Made by a program: the position numbers and the translations under genes. A stretch of DNA of 64,000 nucleotides from the NCBI RefSeq assembly GCF_013166575.1, contig NZ_JABKKE010000011.1, forward strand, positions 1-64,000, given 5' to 3'. The notes under the pieces are model-generated. The model made no database searches. It worked only from the letters and a program-made list of their open reading frames with translations, and was not told the DNA's origin. Below, one piece after another: positions 17,653-26,239 of this stretch; within the stretch, counting starts at the first letter, position 1; the number at the start of each line of letters is the position of its first letter. This DNA comes from Xylanibacter rodentium. Its GTDB lineage: Bacteria; Bacteroidota; Bacteroidia; Bacteroidales; Bacteroidaceae.

Positions 17653-18756
17653 TTACACATTAAATCTGAAGTGCATGATGTCTCCGTCCTGCACCACGTA
17701 TTCCTTTCCCTCAATGCCGAGCTTTCCGGCTTCGCGAACGGCGGCTTCGGAGCCGTATTGGATATAGTCGGCATATTTGATTACTTCGGCACGGATGAAT
17801 CCCTTCTCGAAGTCGGTATGGATTACACCGGCACACTGCGGAGCCTTCCAGCCTTTGCGGTATGTCCAGGCTTTCACTTCCATCTCTCCGGCCGTAATGA
17901 ATGTTTCCAGATTGAGCAGCGAGTATGCTTTTTTGATCAGTCGGTTGACGCCGCTCTCCTCCAGTCCGAGCTCGTCGAGAAACATCTGTTTGTCCTCGTA
18001 GGTCTCGAGTGATGCTATGTCTTCTTCGGTCTTGCCGGCTATCACGAGCACCTCGGCGCCTTCTTCGCGGGCGATATCCTCAATACGGCGTGAGTAGTCG
18101 TTGCCGGTCCTGGCCGATGCCTCGTCGACATTGCACACGTAGAGCACCGGTTTTGACGTGAGCAGGAACAGGTTGCGGGCCGCCTCCACTTCATCCTTGC
18201 TGTCAAACTCCACCGTGCGGGCGTTCTTGCCCTGCTCCAGTGCGGCCTTGTACGCCTCGAGCACGCCCACCTCTGTCTTGGCTTCCTTGTTGCCTCCCAC
18301 GGCGGCCACTTTGGCTTGTTTCTGCAGGCGTGCCTCGATGGTCTCAAGGTCTTTCAGCTGCAGCTCGGTGTCTATTATCTCCTTGTCGCGCACGGGGTCG
18401 ATGGTGCCGTCGACGTGAGTGATGTTGTCGTCATCGAAACAGCGCAGCACGTGTATGATGGCGTCAGTCTCGCGTATGTTTCCGAGAAACTTGTTGCCCA
18501 GCCCTTCTCCTTTTGACGCTCCCTTTACCAGTCCGGCGATGTCCACAATCTCACATGTGGCCGGTACGATACGTCCCGGATGTACTATCTCGGCCAGTCT
18601 GGTCAGCCGCTCGTCGGGAACAGTGATTACGCCCACGTTGGGTTCGATTGTGCAGAACGGAAAGTTGGCTGCCTGTGCCTTGGCGCTCGACAGACAGTTG
18701 AAAAGCGTGGACTTGCCCACGTTGGGCAGTCCCACGATACCACATTTTAAAGCCAT
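17653..18756 (-). CDS. ychF: Obg-family ATPase YchF
   Basis: YchF (OLA1 in eukaryotes) is a ribosome-associated P-loop NTPase that prefers ATP to GTP. The 367-residue protein has G1 (GLPNVGKST), NFPFCTIEPN (switch), DIAGLVKGAS (G3) and a C-terminal TGS domain ending VQDGDIMHFRFNV. The length is typical. It has its own promoter at 18790-18821. Confidence 0.97.
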   Translation of the reverse strand: MALKCGIVGLPNVGKSTLFNCLSSAKAQAANFPFCTIEPNVGVITVPDERLTRLAEIVHPGRIVPATCEIVDIAGLVKGASKGEGLGNKFLGNIRETDAIIHVLRCFDDDNITHVDGTIDPVRDKEIIDTELQLKDLETIEARLQKQAKVAAVGGNKEAKTEVGVLEAYKAALEQGKNARTVEFDSKDEVEAARNLFLLTSKPVLYVCNVDEASARTGNDYSRRIEDIAREEGAEVLVIAGKTEEDIASLETYEDKQMFLDELGLEESGVNRLIKKAYSLLNLETFITAGEMEVKAWTYRKGWKAPQCAGVIHTDFEKGFIRAEVIKYADYIQYGSEAAVREAGKLGIEGKEYVVQDGDIMHFRFNV

Positions 18757-18764
18757 ATGTTATT

Positions 18765-18778
18765 TATAAACGTTTATA
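18765..18778. promoter_or_regulatory. LacI-like palindrome in the ychF leader
   Basis: TATAAACGTTTATA is a perfect 14-base palindrome, just upstream of the ychF start codon and downstream of its promoter. Its TAAACGTTTA core recurs at 19311-19320. Confidence 0.45.
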
Positions 18779-18789
18779 TTCTTTGTTCT

Positions 18790-18821
18790 GCAAAGGTAGT
18801 CCAAATAGTATAAAGAGCAAA
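18790..18821 (-). promoter_or_regulatory. ychF promoter
   Basis: The minus strand reads TTTG (18818-18821), 19 bases, then TACCTTTGC (18790-18798), a full consensus promoter. Confidence 0.8.
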
Positions 18822-18919
18822 ATAAAACAATGTCTTTTTATGACCGTCGATGATATATTGGTAGGATATATCTTTACTTTAACGTATGTTAATCGACATC
18901 CGAACCGCGATTTCCACAC

Positions 18920-19170
18920 CAAGGCCCGAAAATCGCGATTTTTGCGTCAAACGGGAAGCACTGACAGTCAGTACGTTACGCATGCAGGGCTTTGTCAAGA
19001 AAGCAGAGAGGGCCGTTTGACCTTGCAATAACGGCCTTATTGCATTGCAACGGCGGCCTCATTGCACTGCGAAACGGCCCTCGCGGGAGTGTCGGGAGGC
19101 CCTTACGGCAAGATAATCATGTCAAAAACACGTGTAAAAAAAGCAGAGAAGGCCTCCCGGCTTTTCTGGT
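18920..19170 (+). repeat. Dispersed element R, copy 1
   Basis: This copy shares ordered blocks with an opposite-orientation copy at 39826-40122: CACTGACAGTCAG...GTTAC, an AAGCAGAGAGGGCC block, a GC-rich hairpin with TTGCATTGCAAC in its loop, GGGAGGCCCTTACGGC, and a second AAAGCAGAGAAGGCC block. The two AAGCAGAGA blocks are internal direct repeats. Function is unknown. Confidence 0.65.
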
Positions 19171-19308
19171 TTGAGAAAAAAGAAATGCGTTTTTTTCAGA
19201 ATTATCAGGACACATCCGCCGTAGCATATTGAGTATGTCGATAGTATGTCTTCTGTTGACCGGCTTAAAATGAATAAGTATGTTCTTCTTGTCATTATGT
19301 CGGAAAGC

Positions 19309-19322
19309 CGTAAACGTTTACG
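19309..19322. promoter_or_regulatory. LacI-family-like operator before the pectate lyase unit
   Basis: CGTAAACGTTTACG is a perfect 14-base palindrome with the central CG typical of LacI/PurR-type operators. It lies about 90 bases before the first gene of the pectate lyase unit. No LacI-type gene is in the window. Confidence 0.5.
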
Positions 19323-19412
19323 TTATGATATTCGCTGCAACACTCCTGTTTGATGGAAATTTTGCAGTATATTTGTTGTCAGTATAGTTATTAATCACAA
19401 ATCTAATCATTT

Positions 19413-19781
19413 ATGACGAATAAGATTTTAATGTTATTGTTCAGTCTTGCGTTTGCATGTCCTTCCGTGATGCGGGCTGACACAGAAGAGACGGTGACCA
19501 TCGGTGATACCGTTGTGGGAAAATTTGCCACCATGCTCACGTTCGGTGAAGGTGATGTAGTGCTTACTTTCGAGGACGGCACATCGCAGACGGCGGCGAT
19601 GTCGCTCGTTTCCATCGATCTTGCATATACAGGCGGCGAGGATGCCATCACCACCATAACGGGTGATGCCGGCGAGTCTGTGCGTATATACAGTTTGAGC
19701 GGACAATATGTGGGCAATTCGACCGAGAGCCTTGCCAAAGGAATTTATATCATGAACGGCAAGAAAGTAATAATACGATAA
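19413..19781 (+). CDS. Small secreted protein with C-terminal sorting-like tail
   Basis: This 122-residue protein has a signal peptide (about residues 1-22, ending VMRA). It also has a C-terminal segment VRIYSLSGQYVGNSTESLAKGIYIMNGKK that resembles the beta-sandwich tails found on secreted Bacteroidota proteins, including type IX sorting domains. The middle (GDTVVGKFATMLTFGEGDVVLTFEDG) is short and not recognised. It lies 21 bases before the pectate lyase gene and is probably co-transcribed with it. It could be a small surface-delivered partner; this is inference. Confidence 0.7.
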   Translation: MTNKILMLLFSLAFACPSVMRADTEETVTIGDTVVGKFATMLTFGEGDVVLTFEDGTSQTAAMSLVSIDLAYTGGEDAITTITGDAGESVRIYSLSGQYVGNSTESLAKGIYIMNGKKVIIR

Positions 19782-19802
19782 ACTTAAATCCAAAAAGGTG
19801 AA

Positions 19803-22199
19803 ATGAAAAAATCTACATATTTTATATACAGTCTCCTCGCGGGAATGCTGATGCTGGCCACCACGGCCACGGCACAGACGTGGAACTTCAATACTGTAAG
19901 TGCCGCCGACAAGGCCAATCTGGCCGCCGACGCAGCGGCATGGGAACATGAATCGTCGAGCAGCAACGACAGGTATAAGAACAAGACCGTCTACACAGCC
20001 GAACCGCTCATGGCCAACGGTGCCGAACTGGAGTTCACCCGCGGGCTGATGTTCACCATCGGTGCCTCGGACGCAGTGCGTGTCGATATCAAAGGCAAGC
20101 GTATGGCCATGAACAAGGCTCTCACCATCACGCTGAAAGACATGAAAGCCGGCAACAAGGTCACCATGAAGTGCAAGACATCGAAGAGCGGCACGGCCCG
20201 CGGTGTCAATGTCACCAACCTTACGCCCGAGTCGGGTTCGTTCAATTCCACTTCGGCCGACGACCAGACCAACGTGGGTGTCGTTGCGGCCGACGGTGAT
20301 GTCACGCTGACCAATACCGGCGGTCTGTACGTATACACCATCAGTGTAACGGACGGCAGCGGCACACCCGGACCGTCGCCCGACAGCGACGACCACTCTG
20401 CCGTGCTCAACACTGCTGTAAGCCAGGCACAGCTGACAACAACAGGCAGCGTGATGAAGTATTACAATACGGCCGATCTGGCCGGAATAGCCATCGACCG
20501 CAAGGCAGGTACAGTCACCGTGACGCCGCAATCGGGCGAATGGACAGATGTGTTCACCCGCTCGGTGAGCAACATCGCCTTCTCAAATGCGTCGCAGACA
20601 TCCGCCGGAGCCGAGATCACCACCGGTGGCGTTGAGATAACCGAGGCGGGCGGATGGCTCGAGTCGGCATATATAGTATGGAATCTGTATAGTGGCGCTA
20701 CATCTTATAATGTATATGTCAAAGGCGGACAATATGCCGAATATACACGGATTGACCGTCAACTGGTGCGCAGCTACGGTACTTACGGCCGTGCAGATGT
20801 GGTGGGGTTGACTGCCGCCGACGGCTATTCGCTTAAGGTGGTGCCCGTAATCGACGGTGTCGAGAACGATGGCAAGGCCGGTATGGCTTCGGGCATGACA
20901 GTGAGGAACTACGACCGTTCGGGTTTTGCACATTTCAACTATACCGGCATCGGTGCATACAACGACGACGGTACTCTTAAGGCCGGTGCAAGGGTTATAT
21001 ATGTCACGGCGGCTACGGCCAGGACCGTGACCCTTGATGTCGTGACTGGAAAAGACAACAAGACCGAGACATTCACCGGACTGCAGGCCATCATCAACGC
21101 CTATCAGAAAGGTCTGGAGACACGTCCGCTCGCCGTCCGCCTCGTGGGAACCGTCCGTGATACCGATATGGACGAGTTCGGCAGCAAGGCCGAAGGCCTG
21201 CAGGTGAAAGGCAGGAACAACACCATCCCTATGAACATAACGATAGAGGGCATAGGCGAGGATGCCGCCGTGTGGGGATTCGGATTTCTGCTGCGCAATG
21301 CTGTCAGCGTTGAACTGCGCAACTTCGGCATCATGCTTTGCATGGACGACGCCGTGTCGCTCGATACGGACAATGCCCACTGCTGGATTCACCATCTCGA
21401 CCTCTTCTACGGCAAAGCCGGCGGCGACAGCGATCAGGCCAAGGGCGACGGAACGATAGACGTGAAGGGCGATTCGAAATATATCACCATTGCTTACAAC
21501 CATCTCTTCGACAGCGGTAAGTCGTCGCTTTGCGGAATGAAGAGCGAGACAGGTCCCAACTATATCGACTACCATCACAACTGGTTTGACCATAGCGACT
21601 CGCGCCACCCGCGTGTGCGCAGCATGACCGTTCACGTGTGGAACAACTACTATGACGGTTGTTCAAAATACGGAGTGGGGGCTACGATGGGGTCGAGCGT
21701 GTTTGTGGAGAACAATTATTTCCGTGCCACCAAGAATCCGATGCTCATATCCAGGCAGGGTACCGATGCCAAGGGTGACGGAACGTTCTCGGGTGAGAAC
21801 GGAGGTATGATAAAGAGTTTCGGCAATGTCTATGCAGAAAAGGGCAAGAGCAGCAACTTCACTTCCGTCACACAGCATGAGAGTGCCACCGATTTCGACT
21901 GCTACGAGGCTGCCGCACGCGACGAGACGGTACCGTCGTCGTTCGTTGCACTTGTCGGCGGTACACCTTATGACAACTTTGACACCGATACGAAACGGAT
22001 ATATGTTTACACTCCAGCTGCTGCCGCCGCCGTTCCGTCGATAGTTACGGGATACTGGGGTGCAGGTCGTCTGAACAAGGGCGACTTCCGCTGGACGTTC
22101 AACAATGCCGTCGACGACACGGACTATGCTGTGATAAAGGAAATGAAGACGGCTTTGGAGAATTACAAGAGCACACTTGTGGGATGGTTTGAACAGTAA
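19803..22199 (+). CDS. Secreted pectate lyase (PL1 family)
   Basis: This 798-residue protein has a signal peptide (cleavage after ATAQ region, about residue 25). Residues about 26-185 form a beta-sandwich-like N-terminal region followed by a GTPGPSPDSDD linker. A fibronectin-like region (about 270-370) precedes a right-handed beta-helix with pectate lyase features. These are NAHCWIHHLDLFYGK, GTIDVKGDSKYITIAYNHLF, YIDYHHNWFDHSDSRHPRVR (the catalytic Arg region) and VHVWNNYYDG. It probably cleaves polygalacturonate by beta-elimination outside the cytoplasm. No SusC/SusD pair or other pectinase lies beside it, so it is not part of a full polysaccharide utilisation locus here. Confidence 0.88.
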   Translation: MKKSTYFIYSLLAGMLMLATTATAQTWNFNTVSAADKANLAADAAAWEHESSSSNDRYKNKTVYTAEPLMANGAELEFTRGLMFTIGASDAVRVDIKGKRMAMNKALTITLKDMKAGNKVTMKCKTSKSGTARGVNVTNLTPESGSFNSTSADDQTNVGVVAADGDVTLTNTGGLYVYTISVTDGSGTPGPSPDSDDHSAVLNTAVSQAQLTTTGSVMKYYNTADLAGIAIDRKAGTVTVTPQSGEWTDVFTRSVSNIAFSNASQTSAGAEITTGGVEITEAGGWLESAYIVWNLYSGATSYNVYVKGGQYAEYTRIDRQLVRSYGTYGRADVVGLTAADGYSLKVVPVIDGVENDGKAGMASGMTVRNYDRSGFAHFNYTGIGAYNDDGTLKAGARVIYVTAATARTVTLDVVTGKDNKTETFTGLQAIINAYQKGLETRPLAVRLVGTVRDTDMDEFGSKAEGLQVKGRNNTIPMNITIEGIGEDAAVWGFGFLLRNAVSVELRNFGIMLCMDDAVSLDTDNAHCWIHHLDLFYGKAGGDSDQAKGDGTIDVKGDSKYITIAYNHLFDSGKSSLCGMKSETGPNYIDYHHNWFDHSDSRHPRVRSMTVHVWNNYYDGCSKYGVGATMGSSVFVENNYFRATKNPMLISRQGTDAKGDGTFSGENGGMIKSFGNVYAEKGKSSNFTSVTQHESATDFDCYEAAARDETVPSSFVALVGGTPYDNFDTDTKRIYVYTPAAAAAVPSIVTGYWGAGRLNKGDFRWTFNNAVDDTDYAVIKEMKTALENYKSTLVGWFEQ

Positions 22200-22235
22200 G
22201 GCATTCTTTCCGAGGATTTATTCCGTGAAAAGTTG

Positions 22236-22310
22236 TAGGTACATCTTGTATTTGTCCGTTTGTAACATGTTTATATTCAAATTTACTTAGCGGACAAATA
22301 CAAGATGTCC
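22236..22310. repeat. Inverted repeat (family F, copy 3)
   Basis: ACATCTTGTATTTGTCCG (22241-22258) pairs perfectly with CGGACAAATACAAGATGT (22291-22308). The loop has ACATGTTTATATTCAAATTTACTTAG-like sequence shared with copies 2 and 4. Flanking TATCTATATTTTGAAAC to the right also matches the flank of the 58825-58989 element, so homology extends past the stem. It separates the convergent pectate lyase and xerD genes. Confidence 0.75.
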
Positions 22311-22377
22311 TTATTGGTGCAATATCTATATTTTGAAACGGTCTCTACTGGCTTGACTCTTTGAAAAGATTGGCTTT

Positions 22378-23289
22378 TTAAATAGACTTTCTGTTTCTCG
22401 GGTGATGTTCAAGTATCTCACGCCGCAGGGTAGACGTTTCCACATGAGTGTAAATCTCGGTGGTGCCTATGCTTTCGTGGCCGAGCATCTCCTGGATTAT
22501 GCGCAGGTCGGCGCCGCCCTCGAGCAGTGCCGTGGCAAAGGAGTGGCGAAGTGTGTGCGGGCTGATAGTCTTGGTGATGCCGGCCTCTGTGGCCTGCCGC
22601 TTTATCATTATCAGAATCATCGTGCGGGTGAGATGCGCGCCCCTGCGGTTCAGGAACACATAGTCTTCCTCACCGGGTTTGATTTTCATGACATTGCGGT
22701 CAACGAACCATAACTCCAGTTCGTGCAGGGCACGCGGAGATATGGGCACAAGGCGTTCTTTCGACCCTTTGCCTTTTACACGCACATATTGTTCGTCGAC
22801 GTAAAGGTCGGACAGACGCATGCCTGTAAGTTCGCTTACCCGCAGGCCGCACGAGAAGAGCACTTCTATGATGGCGCGGTTGCGGTGTCCTTCCCATTTG
22901 GACAGGTCGACAGACTCCTCGAGCATGTCTATTTCCTCTACCGACAGTACTTCGGGCAGACGGCTGCCCGTCTGGGGCGACTCAAGCAGTTCGGTAGGAT
23001 CGTCGGGCCGGTAACCGTCGAGCATCAGATAGCGGAAGAACGACCTCACACCGCTCAATATCCTGCACTGCGATGTCGGGCCTATGCCGATTCTGTAAAG
23101 AGTCATAGTGAAATTCTGAAGGTCCTGCAGTTGCACGTCCATCACCGTCTTGTGTTCCTTTTCCAGATAGTCTGTCAGTTTCTGTATGTCGCGCCGGTAG
23201 GCATCGAGTGTGTTTGGCGAGTAGTTGCGTTCCAGTTTCAGATAACGCATGTATTCGAGCACCACATTCGTATCGTTTTTCTTGTCCAT
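22378..23289 (-). CDS. xerD: Site-specific tyrosine recombinase XerD
   Basis: This recombinase, with a partner, resolves chromosome dimers at dif. The 303-residue protein has the SAM-like N-terminal DNA-binding domain (about 8-95) and the catalytic domain with Arg150 (SCGLRVSEL), Lys174, His245-x-x-Arg248 (HTLRHS), His271 and nucleophile Tyr280. The ATG at 23289 is chosen over an in-frame one at 23376, because a -7 box (minus-strand TATATTTGC, 23385-23393) would put the transcript start almost on that upstream codon. It is divergent from aroQ. No mobile-element context suggests it is anything but the housekeeping gene. Confidence 0.92.
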   Translation of the reverse strand: MDKKNDTNVVLEYMRYLKLERNYSPNTLDAYRRDIQKLTDYLEKEHKTVMDVQLQDLQNFTMTLYRIGIGPTSQCRILSGVRSFFRYLMLDGYRPDDPTELLESPQTGSRLPEVLSVEEIDMLEESVDLSKWEGHRNRAIIEVLFSCGLRVSELTGMRLSDLYVDEQYVRVKGKGSKERLVPISPRALHELELWFVDRNVMKIKPGEEDYVFLNRRGAHLTRTMILIMIKRQATEAGITKTISPHTLRHSFATALLEGGADLRIIQEMLGHESIGTTEIYTHVETSTLRREILEHHPRNRKSI

Positions 23290-23412
23290 GTCCCTAAGAT
23301 TTGCTATTTTTGCCGTTTGTAAGGGCGGTGCCGTCGGCTGGATATTCCTTGTCATCCGTTTCTCAGGCTTCGCCATATAGAGATGCAAATATACGAAAAA
23401 TAATTCAGTAAT

Positions 23413-23835
23413 ATGAAAATACAAATCATCAACGGTCCTAATCTCAATATGTTGGGCCGTCGCGAGCCGGGCATCTACGGCAGTAGTTCGTTCGAGGATT
23501 ATCTGTCCGGACTGCGAGCCAAGTTTCCCGACATAGAGATTGGTTACTATCAGAGCAACATCGAGGGGGAGTTGATAGACAGAATGCAGCAGGTGGGGTT
23601 CGGAGAGTGTGACGGTATAGTGCTCAATGCCGGAGCATACACCCACACGAGCATAGCCCTGCAAGACTGTATACGTTCGTTGCAGACACCGGTGATAGAG
23701 GTGCACATATCCAATGTACACCGTCGCGAGGAGTTTCGCCACCGTTCGATGATAAGCTGCGCCTGCCTCGGTGTGATATGCGGCTTCGGACTCGACAGCT
23801 ATCGGCTTGCAGTGGAGGCGTTGAAGTCACACTAA
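23413..23835 (+). CDS. aroQ: 3-Dehydroquinate dehydratase, type II
   Basis: This shikimate-pathway enzyme converts 3-dehydroquinate to 3-dehydroshikimate and forms dodecamers. The 140-residue protein has all family motifs: NGPNLNMLGRREPGIYG with the catalytic Tyr loop, QSNIEGELID, LNAGAYTHTSIAL and EVHISNVHRREEFRHRS. It precedes the methyltransferase gene by 13 bases. Confidence 0.97.
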   Translation: MKIQIINGPNLNMLGRREPGIYGSSSFEDYLSGLRAKFPDIEIGYYQSNIEGELIDRMQQVGFGECDGIVLNAGAYTHTSIALQDCIRSLQTPVIEVHISNVHRREEFRHRSMISCACLGVICGFGLDSYRLAVEALKSH

Positions 23836-23848
23836 AAACAGGATATCT

Positions 23849-24568
23849 ATGCAACACAATTCGTCGGACAATGAGGTTGTTGGGTATACGCCGCTTGAGA
23901 GCAGACGGTCTACACCATTGTCTTCTCTTTCGGTGGAGCAGGAGGGGGCTTTGCCTTATATCCTGTCACATATTGACCCTGAAGGCGACTATCTGTACCG
24001 TCTTTACCGTGCCACAAACATACATCTGCTTCATGGCCGTATGGCCAGTGGCCACTTGCAGGGAAGGCTGCTTCGGATGCTCGTGCGGATGATACGTCCA
24101 CGGTATATACTCGAGGTGGGCACATTTTCGGGTTACAGTGCCATCTGTATGGCCGAAGGTCTTGAACCGGGCGGACGGCTCTATACATTTGAGATAAACG
24201 ACGAGCAGGAGGACTTCACCCGTCCATGGATAGAGGGTTCGCCGGTGGCCGACAGGATAGAGTTTATTATCGGTGATGCCATCGTACAGGCGCCGAAACT
24301 CGGCGTTACGTTCGACATGGCGTTCATTGACGGAGACAAGCGTACGTATGTAGAGACATATGAGATGGTGATCAATGTTCTGCGTCCGGGTGGATTTGTC
24401 CTTGCCGACAATACTTTGTGGGACGGTCACGTAGTCGATCCTGCATACGACCGCGATCCGCAGACCCGGGGCATACGTCTCTTCAACGACCATGTGGCCC
24501 GCGATACCCGTGTGGAACGTGTCATACTGCCCCTGCGTGACGGTCTGACGTTGATAAGGAAGAAGTGA
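23849..24568 (+). CDS. Class I SAM-dependent O-methyltransferase
   Basis: This 239-residue protein belongs to the methyltransferase-3 (caffeoyl-CoA/catechol O-methyltransferase-like) family. It shows the SAM-binding motif ILEVGTFSGYSAICMAEGL, the metal-site acid in MAFIDGDKRTYVETYEM, and VLADNTLWDGHV. The N-terminal 25 residues are polar and vary between species. The acceptor is unknown. It follows aroQ closely and may be in the same transcript. Confidence 0.9.
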   Translation: MQHNSSDNEVVGYTPLESRRSTPLSSLSVEQEGALPYILSHIDPEGDYLYRLYRATNIHLLHGRMASGHLQGRLLRMLVRMIRPRYILEVGTFSGYSAICMAEGLEPGGRLYTFEINDEQEDFTRPWIEGSPVADRIEFIIGDAIVQAPKLGVTFDMAFIDGDKRTYVETYEMVINVLRPGGFVLADNTLWDGHVVDPAYDRDPQTRGIRLFNDHVARDTRVERVILPLRDGLTLIRKK

Positions 24569-24657
24569 GTGTGGGAACACGGAGAAAAAGCTATGTGCAG
24601 TGAGCCTTTTCTCGCATATTTTACTTAAATTTGCAGTCTGAACATTGAGATATTGAT

Positions 24658-24993
24658 ATGCAAGAGACAAGACAGAACAAGATTGCACGCTTGCTGCAAA
24701 AGGAGCTGAGCGTGATATTCCAGCAGCAGACACGTATGATGAACGGTGTGATGGTATCTGTGACCCGGGTGCGTGTATCGCCCGACCTGAGCGTGTGCAC
24801 GGCCTATCTGAGCATCTTTCCGAGCGAGCGGAATGAGGAGATACTGAAGAATATAACGGCCAATGAGAAGACTATACGCTACGAACTGGGCACACGCACA
24901 CGTCATCAATTGAGAATAATACCCGAGGTGAGATTCTTCATTGACGACTCGCTCGACTATATAGACCGCATAGACGAACTGCTGAAGCAATGA
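24658..24993 (+). CDS. rbfA: Ribosome-binding factor A
   Basis: RbfA binds the 30S subunit and helps mature the 5' end of 16S rRNA, notably in the cold. The 111-residue protein matches the KH-like family fold: RQNKIARLLQKELSVIFQQ, VSVTRVRVSPDLSVCTAYLS and the C-terminal PEVRFFIDDSLDYIDRIDELL. A TAAATTTGC -7 box at 24626-24634 gives it its own promoter. Its stop overlaps the next start (ATGA). Confidence 0.95.
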   Translation: MQETRQNKIARLLQKELSVIFQQQTRMMNGVMVSVTRVRVSPDLSVCTAYLSIFPSERNEEILKNITANEKTIRYELGTRTRHQLRIIPEVRFFIDDSLDYIDRIDELLKQ

Positions 24994-26216
24994 ATTTCCC
25001 CTTTTATATAGCCCGCCGGTATCTCTTTTCAAAGAAAAGTACGCATGCTATCAACGTGATAAGCGGCATATCGGTGGTTGGTGTGGCTGTGGCGACGATG
25101 GCGCTTGTAGTGACGTTGAGCGTATTCAACGGTTTTCATGATCTCGTGGCGTCTCTCTTCACGTCGTTCGACCCGCAACTCAAGGTGACACCGGCGGTGG
25201 GGAAGACGGCACCGGCCGATGACCCTGTGCTCACTGAGATACGTCGTCTGCCGCAGGTGGAGGTGGCCACGGAGACTGTCGAGGACATGGCTTTGGCCAT
25301 ATATGGCGAGAGGCAGGCTATGATAATGTTGAAAGGTGTCGATGACAATTTCGACAGTCTGACCCATATCAGGGAGATACTTGTGGGCGACGGCACGTAC
25401 GAGCTGCGTGCAGCCAACCTTAGCTACGGTATTCCGGGCATACGTCTGGCCGAGATGCTGGGCACGGGATACTGTTATCAGCATCCCATGCGCATCTATG
25501 CTCCGAAGCGCGAGGGGCAGCTCAATATGGCTAACCCGCAGGACGGATTTGTGGAAGACGAACTGTTCTCGCCCGGAGTGCTCTTCAATGTGAAGCAGGC
25601 CAAATATGACAAGAATTATGTTCTGACCAACATAGCCTTTGCCCGCAGCATATTCGGGCAGCAGGGCATGCTATCGGCGTTGGAGTTGAGGCTAAGGCCG
25701 GGGAGTGACTTCGAGGCCGTCAAGTCCGAGATAAAGCGTATTGCGGGTGAAAAGTATGTGGTGCGCGACCGCTTCGAGCAGCAGGAAGATACGTTCAGGA
25801 TAATGAAGATAGAGAAGCTGATAGCATATATCTTCCTTACATTTATACTCGTGGTGGCATGCTTCAATATCATTGGCAGTCTGTCGATGCTGATGATAGA
25901 CAAGAAGAACGACGTGGTAACGTTGCGCAATCTTGGTGCAGACGACAGGCAGATAATAAGGATATTCCTTTTCGAGGGCCGTCTTATTTCGGCCATGGGG
26001 GCCATGGTGGGTATTGTACTCGGACTTCTGTTTTGCTGGTTGCAGCAGACTTACGGTCTTGTGGGACTTGGACGTTCGAGCGGCTCTTTTGTGGTCGATG
26101 CCTATCCTGTAAGCGTTCATCCCGATGACGTAGCCGTAATCTTCGTTACAGTGCTTGCCGTGGGGTTTGTGGCTGTGTGGTATCCGGTGAGGTATTTTGC
26201 AAAAAGGATTATTTAA
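24990..26216 (+). CDS. LolE/FtsX-type ABC transporter permease
   Basis: This 408-residue inner-membrane protein has one N-terminal helix (about 25-45), a large periplasmic MacB-like domain (about 50-265) and three C-terminal helices, the standard LolC/LolE topology. The sequence FYIARRYLFSKKSTHAINVISGISVVGVAVATMALV is typical of the lipoprotein-release family. Its ATPase partner is not adjacent. It is coupled to rbfA by a four-base overlap, an arrangement common in Bacteroidales. Confidence 0.9.
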   Translation: MNFPFYIARRYLFSKKSTHAINVISGISVVGVAVATMALVVTLSVFNGFHDLVASLFTSFDPQLKVTPAVGKTAPADDPVLTEIRRLPQVEVATETVEDMALAIYGERQAMIMLKGVDDNFDSLTHIREILVGDGTYELRAANLSYGIPGIRLAEMLGTGYCYQHPMRIYAPKREGQLNMANPQDGFVEDELFSPGVLFNVKQAKYDKNYVLTNIAFARSIFGQQGMLSALELRLRPGSDFEAVKSEIKRIAGEKYVVRDRFEQQEDTFRIMKIEKLIAYIFLTFILVVACFNIIGSLSMLMIDKKNDVVTLRNLGADDRQIIRIFLFEGRLISAMGAMVGIVLGLLFCWLQQTYGLVGLGRSSGSFVVDAYPVSVHPDDVAVIFVTVLAVGFVAVWYPVRYFAKRII

Positions 26217-26239
26217 AAGTTATAAAATAAAAAGAACAG

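Larger units (their letters stand above)
18757..19412. other. Intergenic region before the pectate lyase unit
   Basis: This 656-base region holds the ychF promoter, two LacI-like palindromes, and one copy of a dispersed element (18920-19170). No credible gene is seen. Confidence 0.6.

Noticed and set aside
18992..19174. 60-codon frame in element R copy 1
   Set aside because: It runs in a different frame from the only segment shared as protein with the other copy.
22378..23289. XerD as a mobile-element integrase
   Set aside because: No att-like direct repeats, tRNA or phage genes are nearby, and the sequence and neighbours fit the housekeeping recombinase.
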